Positions 17,879 to 26,483 of a stretch of DNA of 64,000 nucleotides are shown here, one piece after another. The DNA lies in the NCBI RefSeq assembly GCF_024756255.1, contig NZ_JANUHB010000006.1:62001-126000 (forward strand), read 5' to 3'. The position numbers and the translations under genes are program-made. Every line of letters begins with the position of its first letter. The stretch's first letter is position 1. Origin of the DNA: Massilia agilis (GTDB lineage: Bacteria > Pseudomonadota > Gammaproteobacteria > Burkholderiales > Burkholderiaceae_D). The notes beneath the pieces are model-generated. The model did no database searches. It worked only from the letters and a program-made list of their open reading frames with translations, and was not told where the DNA came from.

Positions 17879-18055
17879 ATGATGAAAAGTAACTACAGCA
17901 ACACCGCCCAGCTCAAGGACCTGATGACTGCACCGCCGATGTCGGCGGCGCGCCATGCCGAAGTGATGCGAAAACGGATCGAGCAGCGGCGCATGCTGGA
18001 GGAAGCGCGCGATCTGAAGCGCGCGATCGGCGACGTGCTTTCCGACAAGCGCTAG
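17879..18055 (+). CDS. Small basic protein of 58 residues, unknown function
   Basis: The frame starts with tandem ATGs at 17879 and 17882 and encodes 58 residues. GAGGG lies about 8-10 bases upstream. The second half is strongly helical and charged (EVMRKRIEQRRMLEEARDLKRAIGDVL), resembling the short basic helical proteins that sit near envelope or regulatory genes in proteobacteria. Codon use is typical of the region (G/C at most third positions). No membrane segment or signal is seen. It follows the HTH regulator by 127 bp with an AT-rich gap, so it may have its own promoter. I do not recognise a family with confidence. Confidence 0.65.
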   Translation: MMKSNYSNTAQLKDLMTAPPMSAARHAEVMRKRIEQRRMLEEARDLKRAIGDVLSDKR

Positions 18056-18062
18056 TCCTGCC

Positions 18063-18084
18063 TCCCGCTGCCAGCGGGAATCTT
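18063..18084 (+). terminator. Hairpin between convergent genes (weak terminator)
   Basis: A 7-bp stem TCCCGCT / AGCGGGA with a 3-base loop (18063-18079) is followed by ATCTT. It sits 8 bases after the 58-residue ORF and before the convergent ubiX end. The T tract is poor. Confidence 0.45.
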
Positions 18085-18106
18085 GCTGTCGAGGCGGCGG
18101 CCGGGC

Positions 18107-18709
18107 TCAGTTCCCGCTGACGTCCTTCATGCCTGCCCAGCGCGGCGCCAGCGCGTGCTCGATCCCGAACAGGTCGATCACGCGTGCGACCGTGTGGTCC
18201 ACCATCTCGTCGATGCTCGCCGGCTTGTGGTAGAAGTTCGGCAGCGGCGGGAACACGATCCCGCCCATCTCCGTCACGGCCGTCATATTGCGCAGGTGCG
18301 CGAGATTGAACGGCGTTTCCCTGACCATCAGCACCAGCCGGCGGCGCTCCTTGAGCGTCACGTCGGCCGCGCGCGCGATCAGGTTGTCGGACAAGGCATG
18401 GGCCACCGACGCCAGCGTCTTCATGGAGCAGGGGGCGATCACCATGCCGTCGGTCTGGAACGAGCCGCTGGCAATCGAGGCGCCCACGTCACGGTTGCGA
18501 TGCACCACGTGCGCCAGCGCTTCCACGTCGCGGCGCTGCATGCCGGCTTCCTGGTGCAGGGTGAGGGAGGCGGCATCCGAGACCACCAGATGGGTCTCGA
18601 TGCCCGGTGTGGCGCCCAGCTGCTGCAGCAGCCGCACGCCGTAGATGGCGCCGGTGGCGCCGGTGATGGCGACGACCAGCCGCCGCGGCTTGTCCTTACT
18701 TGCCGCCAT
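18107..18709 (-). CDS. ubiX: Flavin prenyltransferase UbiX
   Basis: A 200-residue enzyme that joins a dimethylallyl group to FMN to make prenyl-FMN, the cofactor of the UbiD decarboxylase in ubiquinone synthesis. The N-terminus carries the flavin-binding [20 protein letters not shown]. The middle has [37 protein letters not shown], with the serine/cysteine region of the phosphate and FMN site, and [20 protein letters not shown] is the family's most conserved block. Its start lies inside the 3' end of grxD (14-bp overlap), so the two are one transcript. UbiD is not in this window. Confidence 0.96.
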   Translation of the reverse strand: MAASKDKPRRLVVAITGATGAIYGVRLLQQLGATPGIETHLVVSDAASLTLHQEAGMQRRDVEALAHVVHRNRDVGASIASGSFQTDGMVIAPCSMKTLASVAHALSDNLIARAADVTLKERRRLVLMVRETPFNLAHLRNMTAVTEMGGIVFPPLPNFYHKPASIDEMVDHTVARVIDLFGIEHALAPRWAGMKDVSGN

Positions 18710-19013
18710 TGAGCAGAGCTTGCAGCTCGCCCGATTCGTACATCTCGTTCATGATGTCCGAGCCGCCGATGAATTCGCCGTTGACGTACAGCTGCGGGAT
18801 GGTCGGCCAGTTCGAGAATTCCTTGATGCCCTGGCGCACTTCCGCGTCTTCCAGCACGTTGACGGTGGCGATGTTCTCGACGCCGCAGGCCTTCAGGATC
18901 TGGATTGCGCGGCCGGAAAACCCGCACTGCGGGAACTGGGCGGTGCCCTTCATGAACAGCACGACCGGCGTGGTGGTCACGGTTTCTTTAATCCAGGTTT
19001 GAACGTCGCTCAT
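18696..19013 (-). CDS. grxD: Monothiol glutaredoxin, Grx4/GrxD family
   Basis: A 105-residue monothiol glutaredoxin. The active site QCGFSGRA (Cys30) is the CGFS signature of proteins that bind a glutathione-ligated [2Fe-2S] cluster and hand it on, usually with BolA partners. [19 protein letters not shown] is the conserved GSH-binding cis-proline region. The start at 19013 ([12 protein letters not shown]) is chosen because the 15 codons upstream lack family similarity. A BolA/IbaG homologue at 45755 in this same window is a likely partner. It is the first gene of a grxD-ubiX pair. Confidence 0.95.
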   Translation of the reverse strand: MSDVQTWIKETVTTTPVVLFMKGTAQFPQCGFSGRAIQILKACGVENIATVNVLEDAEVRQGIKEFSNWPTIPQLYVNGEFIGGSDIMNEMYESGELQALLNGGK

Positions 19014-19232
19014 GGTGTGATCTGCCTTCGGGTAAAAAATGTATTTGAATGGCGTCATTTTATAAGAAAACCGCCGCCCCGGTTGGCTAGTGGCGGGAAG
19101 CCCACACAGGCAGCGTGGCTACGGTGCCGCTTGATTGTTATTGGAAGTGGAATTTTGAAGTCAGTATGGAAGAGATTATCTTTCTGCCGATATCAATCAT
19201 CATGGCCTCATCGTCAACCCGAGGAGGTCAAC

Positions 19233-19985
19233 ATGAATACCGAACACAATACCCAGCCAAGCCGCATCGCCCTGGTGACCGGCGCATCGCGCGGGATCGG
19301 CGCGGCCGTCGCGCGCCGCCTGGCCGCGGACGGCTATGCGATAGGGGTCAACTACGCCAGCAACGCGACTGAGGCCGAAGCGGTCGTGGAGGCGATCCGG
19401 CAGGCCGGCGGCCGCGCGCTTGCCGTGCAGGCGGACGTGGCCAACCCCCAGGACGTCAAGCGCATGTTCGACCTGGTCGAAGCCGAACTGGGCCGGATCG
19501 ATGTCCTGGTCAACAATGCCGGCGTGCTGCCCTACGTGAGCATCGCGGCCACCAGCGACGAGGTGTTTGCCCGCACCTTCGCGATCAACGTGCAGGGCAC
19601 GTTCAACACGATGCGCGAGTCGGCAACCCGCCTGAACGATGCAGGGCGCATCATCAATTTTTCGACCAGCGTGCTGCACGCCGCGCCGCCCACCTACGGC
19701 GTGTACGTCGGCACCAAGGCAGCGGTCGAAGCCATGACGCGCGTGTTCGCCAAAGAACTGCGTGGCCGCGGCATCACCTGCAATGCAGTGGCGCCGGGCC
19801 CGGTCGCGACCGAGCTGTTCCTGAGCGGGAAGTCGGAGGAACAGATCGAGCAGTTTGCCAGGATGGCGCCGCTGGAACGCCTCGGCCAGCCGCAGGACAT
19901 CGCCGGCGTGGTCGCCTTCCTCGCCGGCCCGGACGGCGGCTGGGTCAACGGGCAGGTGCTGCGCGCGAACGGCGGGGCCGTCTGA
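19233..19985 (+). CDS. SDR family oxidoreductase (FabG-like)
   Basis: A 250-residue classical short-chain dehydrogenase. The ATG at 19233 follows GAGGAGG at 5-6 base spacing. Present are the TGASRGIG cofactor loop, DVLVNNAGV, the catalytic serine in INFSTSVLHA, the tyrosine/lysine in YGVYVGTKAAVEAM, and the C-terminal GWVNGQVLRANGG. NYASNA after beta-2 lacks the acid of NAD enzymes, so NADP(H) is likely. A LysR regulator starts 65 bases after its stop on the same strand. No substrate can be named; 3-oxoacyl or quinone-type substrates are common. Confidence 0.92.
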   Translation: MNTEHNTQPSRIALVTGASRGIGAAVARRLAADGYAIGVNYASNATEAEAVVEAIRQAGGRALAVQADVANPQDVKRMFDLVEAELGRIDVLVNNAGVLPYVSIAATSDEVFARTFAINVQGTFNTMRESATRLNDAGRIINFSTSVLHAAPPTYGVYVGTKAAVEAMTRVFAKELRGRGITCNAVAPGPVATELFLSGKSEEQIEQFARMAPLERLGQPQDIAGVVAFLAGPDGGWVNGQVLRANGGAV

Positions 19986-20050
19986 GCTATCCGGAGGCAC
20001 GGCCGTGGGGCGGCGCCACCCGGCCGTATAATGCCGGGCAGGGGGTGGCG

Positions 20051-20947
20051 ATGACGCAGATGGACCGGTTTCACGAGATGCAGATTTTCGTGCGCATCGT
20101 CGCGCGCCGCAGCTTCACGCAGGCGGCCGAAGAGCTCATGATTCCGCGCGCTACCGCCACCAACGCCATCAAGCGCCTCGAGAGCCGGCTCGGCACCCGC
20201 CTGCTCGACCGCACCACGCGCGCCGTCGCGCCCACGCAGGACGGAGCCGCATATTACGAGCGGTGCGTGCGCCTGCTGGCCGACCTGGATGAAGCCGAGG
20301 GCGCGTTCCGCGGAACGGAACCCGCCGGGCTGCTGCGCGTGAACCTGCAGCCCACGCTGGCGCGCCACTTCGTGTTTCCCGCCCTGCCGGCGTTCCTGGC
20401 ACGCTATCCACGCCTCCAGCTGCACGTGGGCGAGGACGACCGCCTGGTCGACCTGGTGCGCGAAGGCGTCGATTGTGTGCTGCGCGTCGGCCAGTTGCAG
20501 GACTCGTCGATGGTGGCGCGGCGCGCGGCCAAGCTGGAACAACTGACCGTCGCCAGTGGGGCCTACCTGGACCGGCACGGAACGCCCACCACGCTCGCCG
20601 ACCTGGCCCGGCATCGGGCGGTCCACTACGTCTCCACCGCCACCGGCCGGCCCTATCCGCTCGAATTCGTGACCGGGTCTGGCATCGAGCTTGCCACGCC
20701 GCCGGGTGTGGTGTCCGTCACAGGCACGGAAGCCTATACGGCCGCGGCGATCGCCGGCCTTGGCCTGGTCCAGGTACCGCGCTACCGCATTGCCGACCAG
20801 TTGGCCACGGGCCTGTTGCGCCCCGTGCTGGCCGATATGCCGCCGCCCCCGATCCCGGTGTCGGTGCTGTATCCGCGCCAGCGCCAGCTGTCGGCGCGCG
20901 TGCGCGTGTTCGCCGACTGGCTGGTACAGCTGTTCCGCGACAGCTGA
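20051..20947 (+). CDS. LysR-family transcriptional regulator
   Basis: A 298-residue LysR-type regulator. The ATG at 20051 is used because AGGGGG lies 5 bases upstream; the family's usual start (MDRFHEMQIFVRIV) is three codons further at 20060. The N-terminal winged HTH has RRSFTQAAEELMIPRATATNAIKRLESRLGTRLLDRTTR at residues about 20-60, and the periplasmic-binding-like effector domain covers residues about 90-298. It follows an SDR gene on the same strand, unlike the usual divergent arrangement, so it may regulate either that gene or a distant target. It is convergent with tex across a 31-bp gap holding a hairpin. Confidence 0.93.
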   Translation: MTQMDRFHEMQIFVRIVARRSFTQAAEELMIPRATATNAIKRLESRLGTRLLDRTTRAVAPTQDGAAYYERCVRLLADLDEAEGAFRGTEPAGLLRVNLQPTLARHFVFPALPAFLARYPRLQLHVGEDDRLVDLVREGVDCVLRVGQLQDSSMVARRAAKLEQLTVASGAYLDRHGTPTTLADLARHRAVHYVSTATGRPYPLEFVTGSGIELATPPGVVSVTGTEAYTAAAIAGLGLVQVPRYRIADQLATGLLRPVLADMPPPPIPVSVLYPRQRQLSARVRVFADWLVQLFRDS

Positions 20948-20949
20948 AG

Positions 20950-20969
20950 GCCAGCCGGCGGCGGCTGGC
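20950..20969. terminator. Symmetric hairpin between convergent lysR and tex
   Basis: A perfect 8-bp stem GCCAGCCG (20950-20957) / CGGCTGGC (20962-20969) with loop GCGG fills most of the 31-bp gap between the two convergent stop codons. It lacks T tracts but could act on both strands. Confidence 0.5.
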
Positions 20970-20978
20970 GCAATCGGC

Positions 20979-23333
20979 TTACTTCTTCAGCTTTGCAAAC
21001 GCGGCGGCCATCGCCCCGCCAGCCGCAGGGGCCGCGCGCTCCTGCTGGCGCTGGTGTTGTGCCAGCCGCTTGCCGTCGTTGCGGTCGCCCCGCTGCTCCG
21101 GGCGCGAGCCCGGCTGCGGCGCGCTGTCGGTCAGGCGCATGGTGAGCGCAATGCGCTTGCGCTTCACGTCCACTTCCAGCACCTTGACCTTGACCACCTG
21201 CCCCGCCTTCACCACCGTGTGCGGGTCCTTCACGTAGCTGTTGGACAGCGCCGAGATGTGCACCAGCCCGTCCTGGTGCACGCCGATGTCCACGAACGCG
21301 CCGAACGCGGCCACGTTGGTCACCACGCCTTCCAGGATCATGTCGGGCTTCAGGTCCGAGATCTCTTCCACCCCTTCCTTGAAAGTGGCGGTGGTGAATT
21401 CGGGGCGCGGGTCGCGGCCCGGCTTTTCCAGCTCCTTCAAAATGTCGGTCACGGTCGGCACGCCGAACTTCTCGTCCGCGTACTTGGACGCGTTGAGCGA
21501 CTTGAGCAGCTTGCCGTCCCCGATCACGCCCTTGATGTCGCGCTTGATGTCAGCGAGGATCTTCTCGACCACCGGGTACGACTCCGGGTGCACCGCGGAC
21601 GCGTCGAGCGGGTTCTCGCCGTTCATGATGCGCAGGAAGCCGGCCGCCTGCTCGAAGGTCTTGTCGCCCAGCCGCGGCACGCTCTTCAAGGCCGCGCGCG
21701 AGGTGAACGCGCCCTTCATGTCGCGGTACGACACGATGCTCTGCGCCACCGACGACGACAGGCCGGACACGCGCGCCAGCAGCGGCGCCGAGGCGGTGTT
21801 CACGTCCACGCCCACCGCGTTCACGCAGTCTTCCACCACCGCGTCGAGCGAGCGCGCCAGCTGGGTCTGCGACACGTCGTGCTGGTACTGGCCCACGCCG
21901 ATCGACTTGGGATCGATCTTCACCAGTTCGGCCAGCGGGTCCTGCAGGCGGCGCGCGATCGAGACCGCGCCGCGCAGCGACACGTCCAGTTCGGGCAGCT
22001 CGCGCGAGGCAAATTCCGACGCCGAGTACACCGACGCGCCGGCCTCGGACACGACGATCTTGGTGAGCTTGAGCTCGGGGCGGCGCTTGATCAGCTCCTG
22101 CGCCAGCTTGTCCGTTTCGCGCGAGGCGGTGCCGTTGCCGATCGAGATCAGCGAGACCTTGTGCTTTTCCGCCAGCTGGCCGAGCACGTGCAGGGCGCCT
22201 TCCCAGTCGTTGCGCGGCTGGTGCGGGTAGATGGTCGAGGTGTCCACCACCTTGCCGGTCGCGTCCACCACGGCCACCTTCACGCCGGTGCGCAGGCCCG
22301 GGTCCAGGCCCATCGTCGCGCGTGGGCCGGCCGGCGCGGCCAGCAGCAGGTCCTTGAGGTTGCGCGCGAACACCTGGATCGCCTCGAGCTCGGCGCGCTC
22401 GCGCAAGGCGCCCATCAGTTCGGTCTCCAGGTGCATGAAGCTCTTCACGCGCCAGGTCCAGCGCGCGGTGTCGAGCAGCCATTTGTCGGCCGGGCGGCCC
22501 ATGCCCTTGATGCCGAACTGCGCGGCGATGCGGTTTTCGCACGGGTTGTGCGGCGCGTCCCACTTCGGTTTTTCGGGCTCGGAATCCAGGCGCAGCGTCA
22601 CGTCGAGCACACCCTCGCGCCGGCCGCGCATGAGCGCCAGCGCGCGGTGCGAGGGCACGGTGGACAGCGGCTCCGAGTAGTCGAAGTAGTCGGCGAACTT
22701 CTCGCCTTCGTCCTGCTTGCCTTCGATGACCTTGGACTCGACCACGCCATGCTCCTGCACGTACTCGCGCAGCGACTGCAGCAGCGTGGCGTCTTCGGCG
22801 AAGCGCTCCATCAGGATCTGGCGCGCGCCGTCCAGGGCCGCTTTGGTGTCCGGCACGCCGGGGTTGGCAACGCCGTCGGCATTGGTGAAGGCCTCGCGCA
22901 GGTACTTGGCGGCTTCCTCTTCGGGATTGCGGGTCGGGTCGGCCAGCAGGTCCTCGGCCAGCGGCGCCAGGCCCGCTTCCACCGCGATCTGGGCCTTGGT
23001 GCGGCGCTTCTGCTTGTACGGCAGGTACAGGTCTTCCAGGCGGGTCTTGTCTTCGGCGTGGGTGACGGCGTCGAGCAGTTCCGGCGTCATCTTGCCCTGT
23101 TCGGTGATCGAGGCGATGATCGCCGCGCGCCGCTCTTCCAGCTCGCGCAGGTAGCGCAGGCGCTCTTCCAGCAGGCGCAGCTGGGTGTCGTCCAGGCCGC
23201 CGGTGGCTTCCTTGCGGTAGCGGGCGATGAACGGCACGGTCGCGCCTTCGTCGAGCAGGGCGACGGCAGCGGCAACCTGGGCCGGCTTGGCGGACAGTTC
23301 AAGGGCAAGGCGTTGTTCGATGGATGGCAGCAT
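20979..23333 (-). CDS. tex: RNA-binding transcription accessory protein Tex
   Basis: A 784-residue cytoplasmic nucleic-acid-binding protein of the Tex/YhgF family, implicated in transcription and tolerance to stress. The order is Tex N-terminal helical domain ([30 protein letters not shown] at about 35-52), YqgF/RNase H-like domain ([17 protein letters not shown] written here as [10 protein letters not shown]), helix-hairpin-helix motifs ([16 protein letters not shown]), and an S1 domain near the C-terminus ([20 protein letters not shown]). A Gln/Arg/Ala-rich tail follows. The ATG at 23333 is taken; three further codons upstream lead only to a TTG. Confidence 0.96.
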   Translation of the reverse strand: MLPSIEQRLALELSAKPAQVAAAVALLDEGATVPFIARYRKEATGGLDDTQLRLLEERLRYLRELEERRAAIIASITEQGKMTPELLDAVTHAEDKTRLEDLYLPYKQKRRTKAQIAVEAGLAPLAEDLLADPTRNPEEEAAKYLREAFTNADGVANPGVPDTKAALDGARQILMERFAEDATLLQSLREYVQEHGVVESKVIEGKQDEGEKFADYFDYSEPLSTVPSHRALALMRGRREGVLDVTLRLDSEPEKPKWDAPHNPCENRIAAQFGIKGMGRPADKWLLDTARWTWRVKSFMHLETELMGALRERAELEAIQVFARNLKDLLLAAPAGPRATMGLDPGLRTGVKVAVVDATGKVVDTSTIYPHQPRNDWEGALHVLGQLAEKHKVSLISIGNGTASRETDKLAQELIKRRPELKLTKIVVSEAGASVYSASEFASRELPELDVSLRGAVSIARRLQDPLAELVKIDPKSIGVGQYQHDVSQTQLARSLDAVVEDCVNAVGVDVNTASAPLLARVSGLSSSVAQSIVSYRDMKGAFTSRAALKSVPRLGDKTFEQAAGFLRIMNGENPLDASAVHPESYPVVEKILADIKRDIKGVIGDGKLLKSLNASKYADEKFGVPTVTDILKELEKPGRDPRPEFTTATFKEGVEEISDLKPDMILEGVVTNVAAFGAFVDIGVHQDGLVHISALSNSYVKDPHTVVKAGQVVKVKVLEVDVKRKRIALTMRLTDSAPQPGSRPEQRGDRNDGKRLAQHQRQQERAAPAAGGAMAAAFAKLKK

Positions 23334-23423
23334 TGGTTCCAAACGGTGTCAGTCAAGCGGCCAATGATACGCAAACAGCGCCGTAGTGCCAGTCTTGACA
23401 GTACCGGCGGCGTGTGCAAATCC

Positions 23424-26201
23424 TCAGGCCAGGGGCTCGCCGCGCAGCGACGCGAGCGACTGCCGCGCCGCCTCGCGCAGCTGCACGGCGTCGGCCCAGC
23501 CGGCGCCGGACGGGCGCAGCATGGGCCCGACTTCCAGCGCGATGCGCGCATGGCGCGGCCGCCAGCTGCCGGCGCGCAGCGCTTCGCGCGTGCCGGACAG
23601 GGCAGCCACCACGACGGGCGCGCGCGCCTGCGCTGCCGCCATGAACGCGCCGGAATGGAATGCGAGGATGCCGGACTCGCGGGTGAATGTCCCCTCCGGG
23701 AAAACCACCAGGCGCTCGCCGCGTCGCAGTGCGGCCACGAGCGCGCCCACATCCTCGGCGCCACGCCGCGCGTCGGTGCGCTCGACGAACACGCCGCCGA
23801 CCCCGGTGACGAGCCGTTTCATCCACCACTGGCGCGCGAATTCGCGCTTGGCGGTGAAGGCGTAGCCGGGCGTGGCCGGCAGCACCGCGGCCAGCACGAT
23901 CGCATCGAGGTAGCTGGAATGGTTGACCAGCAAAATATGCGGCTCGGGTGGCAGGCGCGCGAGGCCCTGCGCCTGCGGGACCGCGCCAAGCAGCCGCATG
24001 GCCAGCCGCGCGCCGGCGCGCACCATGCGCCTGCCGGGCGCTGGGCGCTGCAAGGCGATCACCGGCGCGCCGAACGCGAGCAGCACGAGCGCAAACACGA
24101 ACCAGGCGTAGCCGGCATACAGCCAGGCCAGCGCGCGCCTGCCCGTCACCTGTGCCCGTGCCAGCAGCGCCTTTGCTGCCAGCTGGGCGCCGTGCAGCCA
24201 CGGCCGCTGCTCCGGCCGGGCGAGCGTGCCCTGCTCGTAAGCCTCGCGGCTGGCAAATCGCCGGATCTTGCCGCTCGATGTCTTGAGCACCGAGTGCGGC
24301 GGCGCCAGCACGATGTCGTCCGGCGGCATGCCGATCACGTCCACCGCCTTCTCGTTCAGCTGCCGGCGCAGGCGCGCGCGATCGAGCTCGGACGTGGCGC
24401 GCGTCTCGGCCACCACCACCAGCCGCTCGCTGCCGGTGGCCGGGTCCGGGCTGCCGAATACGGCGACGCAGCCCTTGCGGATGCCCGCTATCTCGCCGAT
24501 CGCCTGCTCCAGGTCGTAGGGGTACAGGTTGCGCCCGCCGCGCTTGATCAGGTCCTTGACGCGCCCGGCCGGGAACACCTCGCCATCCGCAATGTAGGCG
24601 TGGTCGCCGGTGTCGAGCCAGTCGCCGTGCTTGAGCAGCCGCGTGGCATCAAGGTTGCGGTAGTAGCCGCTGGTGGACGAAGGCCCGCGAAACTCGAGCC
24701 GGCCCACCTCGCGTTCCGGCAGCTCGGCGCCGGTGTCGTCCACCACGCGTATCTCGTGCCCCGGCAGCGCCATGCCGCAACCCACCAGCGCGATGGTGTC
24801 GCTCGCGCCGCGCGGCGCCGGCACCGCGCGTCGTTCGCGCACGAAGGGTTCGCGCAAGATGGTGTCGATGCGCGGGCCGCGCCCCGGTGGCGGAAACGCC
24901 AGCCCCACCGACGACTCGGCCAGCCCGTACACCGGAGCCAGCGCTTCGCGCCGCAGGCCGCAGCGCGCAAAGCGTTCGGCAAACGCTGCCAGTGTGGCCG
25001 GGCTCACCGGCTCGGCGCCGTTCAACGCCAGGCGCCAGCACGACAGGTCGAGCTGGCGCAGCGTCTCGTCGCCAACGTGGCGCGCGCACAGCTCGTAGGC
25101 GAAATTCGGCGCCGCCGAGATCGTGCCGCGATGGCGCGAGATCGTCTCCAGCCACAGCGCCGGCCGCGCCAGGAAGGCCAGCGGCGACATCAGCACCAGC
25201 GGAATGCCCGCGTACAGCGACCCGAACCAGGCGCCGATCAGCCCCATGTCGTGGTAGAGCGGCAGCCACGAGACGAAGCGGTCGCCGGGGCCGGCGCGTG
25301 CGGCCTGCACCAGCGCACGAATATTGGCCAGCAGGTTGGCGTGCGTGAGCGTGACGCCCTTTGGCGCGCCGGTGCTGCCCGAGGTGTACTGCAGGAACGC
25401 GATGTCGCCGCTGCCCGGCCGCTGCGCCGGCAGGTGCTCCGAACCGTGCAGCTCGGCCGGGGTGACGATGGCGCCGAGCGAGGGCACCGCCGCCTGCAGC
25501 ATCACCGCCACCGGCTTGCCCGCCTCCACGGTGATGATGAGTGCCGCCTGTGCGTTGGCCAGGATACCGGCGTGTCGCTTGAGGTGGTCTTCGATGTTGG
25601 CCAGCCGCGCCGGCGGATAGATCGGCACCGGAATGCCGCCCGCGAGCATCACGCCGAAGAAGCAGGACAGGTAGTCGCGGCCGGTCGGCAGCATCAGCGC
25701 CACTGTCTGGCGCGGGCGCAGCCCGTGCGCCAGCAGGCCGGCGGCCACCTCGCGCGCCGCGGCGAACAGCTCGCCATGGGTGATCGGCACTTCGCGCCCG
25801 TGCTCGTCGCGCAGCAGAATGTGCACCCGGTCCGGCGCGCGGCTGGCGTGCCAGTCCAGCACCTCCAGCAGCGTTTCGGCCTGGGCGGGGACCGCGGCGC
25901 CGCCTTGCGTTGGCAGCGCCGCCGTGCGCAAGTCCTCGTAGCGGCGCGGCGACAAGAAGCGCAGCAGTTCCAGCGGCGTGTCGGCTTCGGCCAGCGCCTG
26001 CGGCGGCAGCTCGACCGCAAACGCGCGCCCCACGCGCTGGACCAGCTCGACCCGCGCCAGGCTGTCCAGCCCCAGTTCGCGCTCGAACGAGCTGTGCCCG
26101 GTGACGGCATAGGCTTGCCCCGGATGGTTCTCGCGCGCGACCTGCTCGACGATCCCCAGCAATTGGTCGATGGCGGCGGAAGAGGTGACGGTATCGTTCA
26201 C
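23424..26201 (-). CDS. Three-domain ACP - fatty-acyl-AMP ligase - acyltransferase fusion
   Basis: A 925-residue protein with an unusual combination. Residues 1-85 form an acyl carrier domain, with the phosphopantetheine serine in ELGLDSLARVEL (S47). Residues about 105-655 form an adenylation domain of the FAAL type: P-loop QYTSGSTGAPKG at 271-282, LPLYHDMGLIG, YGLAESSVGL, DTGDHAYI, GRVKDLIKRGGRN and the C-terminal lysine in KTSSGKIRR. Residues about 693-716 are a membrane segment. Residues about 750-920 are a PlsC-type acyltransferase with NHSSYLD (760-766) and FPEGTF. It likely activates a fatty acid, loads it on its own ACP and passes it to a lysolipid or other acceptor at the inner membrane. 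E. coli Aas has related parts in the opposite order and no ACP domain. Confidence 0.88.
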   Translation of the reverse strand: MNDTVTSSAAIDQLLGIVEQVARENHPGQAYAVTGHSSFERELGLDSLARVELVQRVGRAFAVELPPQALAEADTPLELLRFLSPRRYEDLRTAALPTQGGAAVPAQAETLLEVLDWHASRAPDRVHILLRDEHGREVPITHGELFAAAREVAAGLLAHGLRPRQTVALMLPTGRDYLSCFFGVMLAGGIPVPIYPPARLANIEDHLKRHAGILANAQAALIITVEAGKPVAVMLQAAVPSLGAIVTPAELHGSEHLPAQRPGSGDIAFLQYTSGSTGAPKGVTLTHANLLANIRALVQAARAGPGDRFVSWLPLYHDMGLIGAWFGSLYAGIPLVLMSPLAFLARPALWLETISRHRGTISAAPNFAYELCARHVGDETLRQLDLSCWRLALNGAEPVSPATLAAFAERFARCGLRREALAPVYGLAESSVGLAFPPPGRGPRIDTILREPFVRERRAVPAPRGASDTIALVGCGMALPGHEIRVVDDTGAELPEREVGRLEFRGPSSTSGYYRNLDATRLLKHGDWLDTGDHAYIADGEVFPAGRVKDLIKRGGRNLYPYDLEQAIGEIAGIRKGCVAVFGSPDPATGSERLVVVAETRATSELDRARLRRQLNEKAVDVIGMPPDDIVLAPPHSVLKTSSGKIRRFASREAYEQGTLARPEQRPWLHGAQLAAKALLARAQVTGRRALAWLYAGYAWFVFALVLLAFGAPVIALQRPAPGRRMVRAGARLAMRLLGAVPQAQGLARLPPEPHILLVNHSSYLDAIVLAAVLPATPGYAFTAKREFARQWWMKRLVTGVGGVFVERTDARRGAEDVGALVAALRRGERLVVFPEGTFTRESGILAFHSGAFMAAAQARAPVVVAALSGTREALRAGSWRPRHARIALEVGPMLRPSGAGWADAVQLREAARQSLASLRGEPLA

Positions 26202-26483
26202 GGCATTCGGCCCGGACCCGGTGTCCGGCCACCTTAGAACGTCGCCGCGACCGGATTTTGCGCTGCATCACGCCGTTGCGGGAACTGCATTTTGGCCGAA
26301 CCGGCTGATCAGCGGGGTGTCGAAGCGCAGGAACAGCCCGGGCCGCCCGCGGGTTTGCTCTGCTTCAGTGCAATTTCGTGTTGAAAAGATTTCTTGGGAA
26401 GGTGCGATTCCGAACAAAACAGAAGTGGCCGTATGAAGGATAATAGCGTTTGTTGTGTTTTTTGATACAGGCTCAAGGGACCC

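Noticed and set aside
20691-26237. An 1848-codon plus-strand frame spanning tex and the ACP-FAAL fusion.
   Set aside because: It crosses two well-supported genes on the other strand and a gap; composition is that of a reading-frame shadow in GC-rich DNA.
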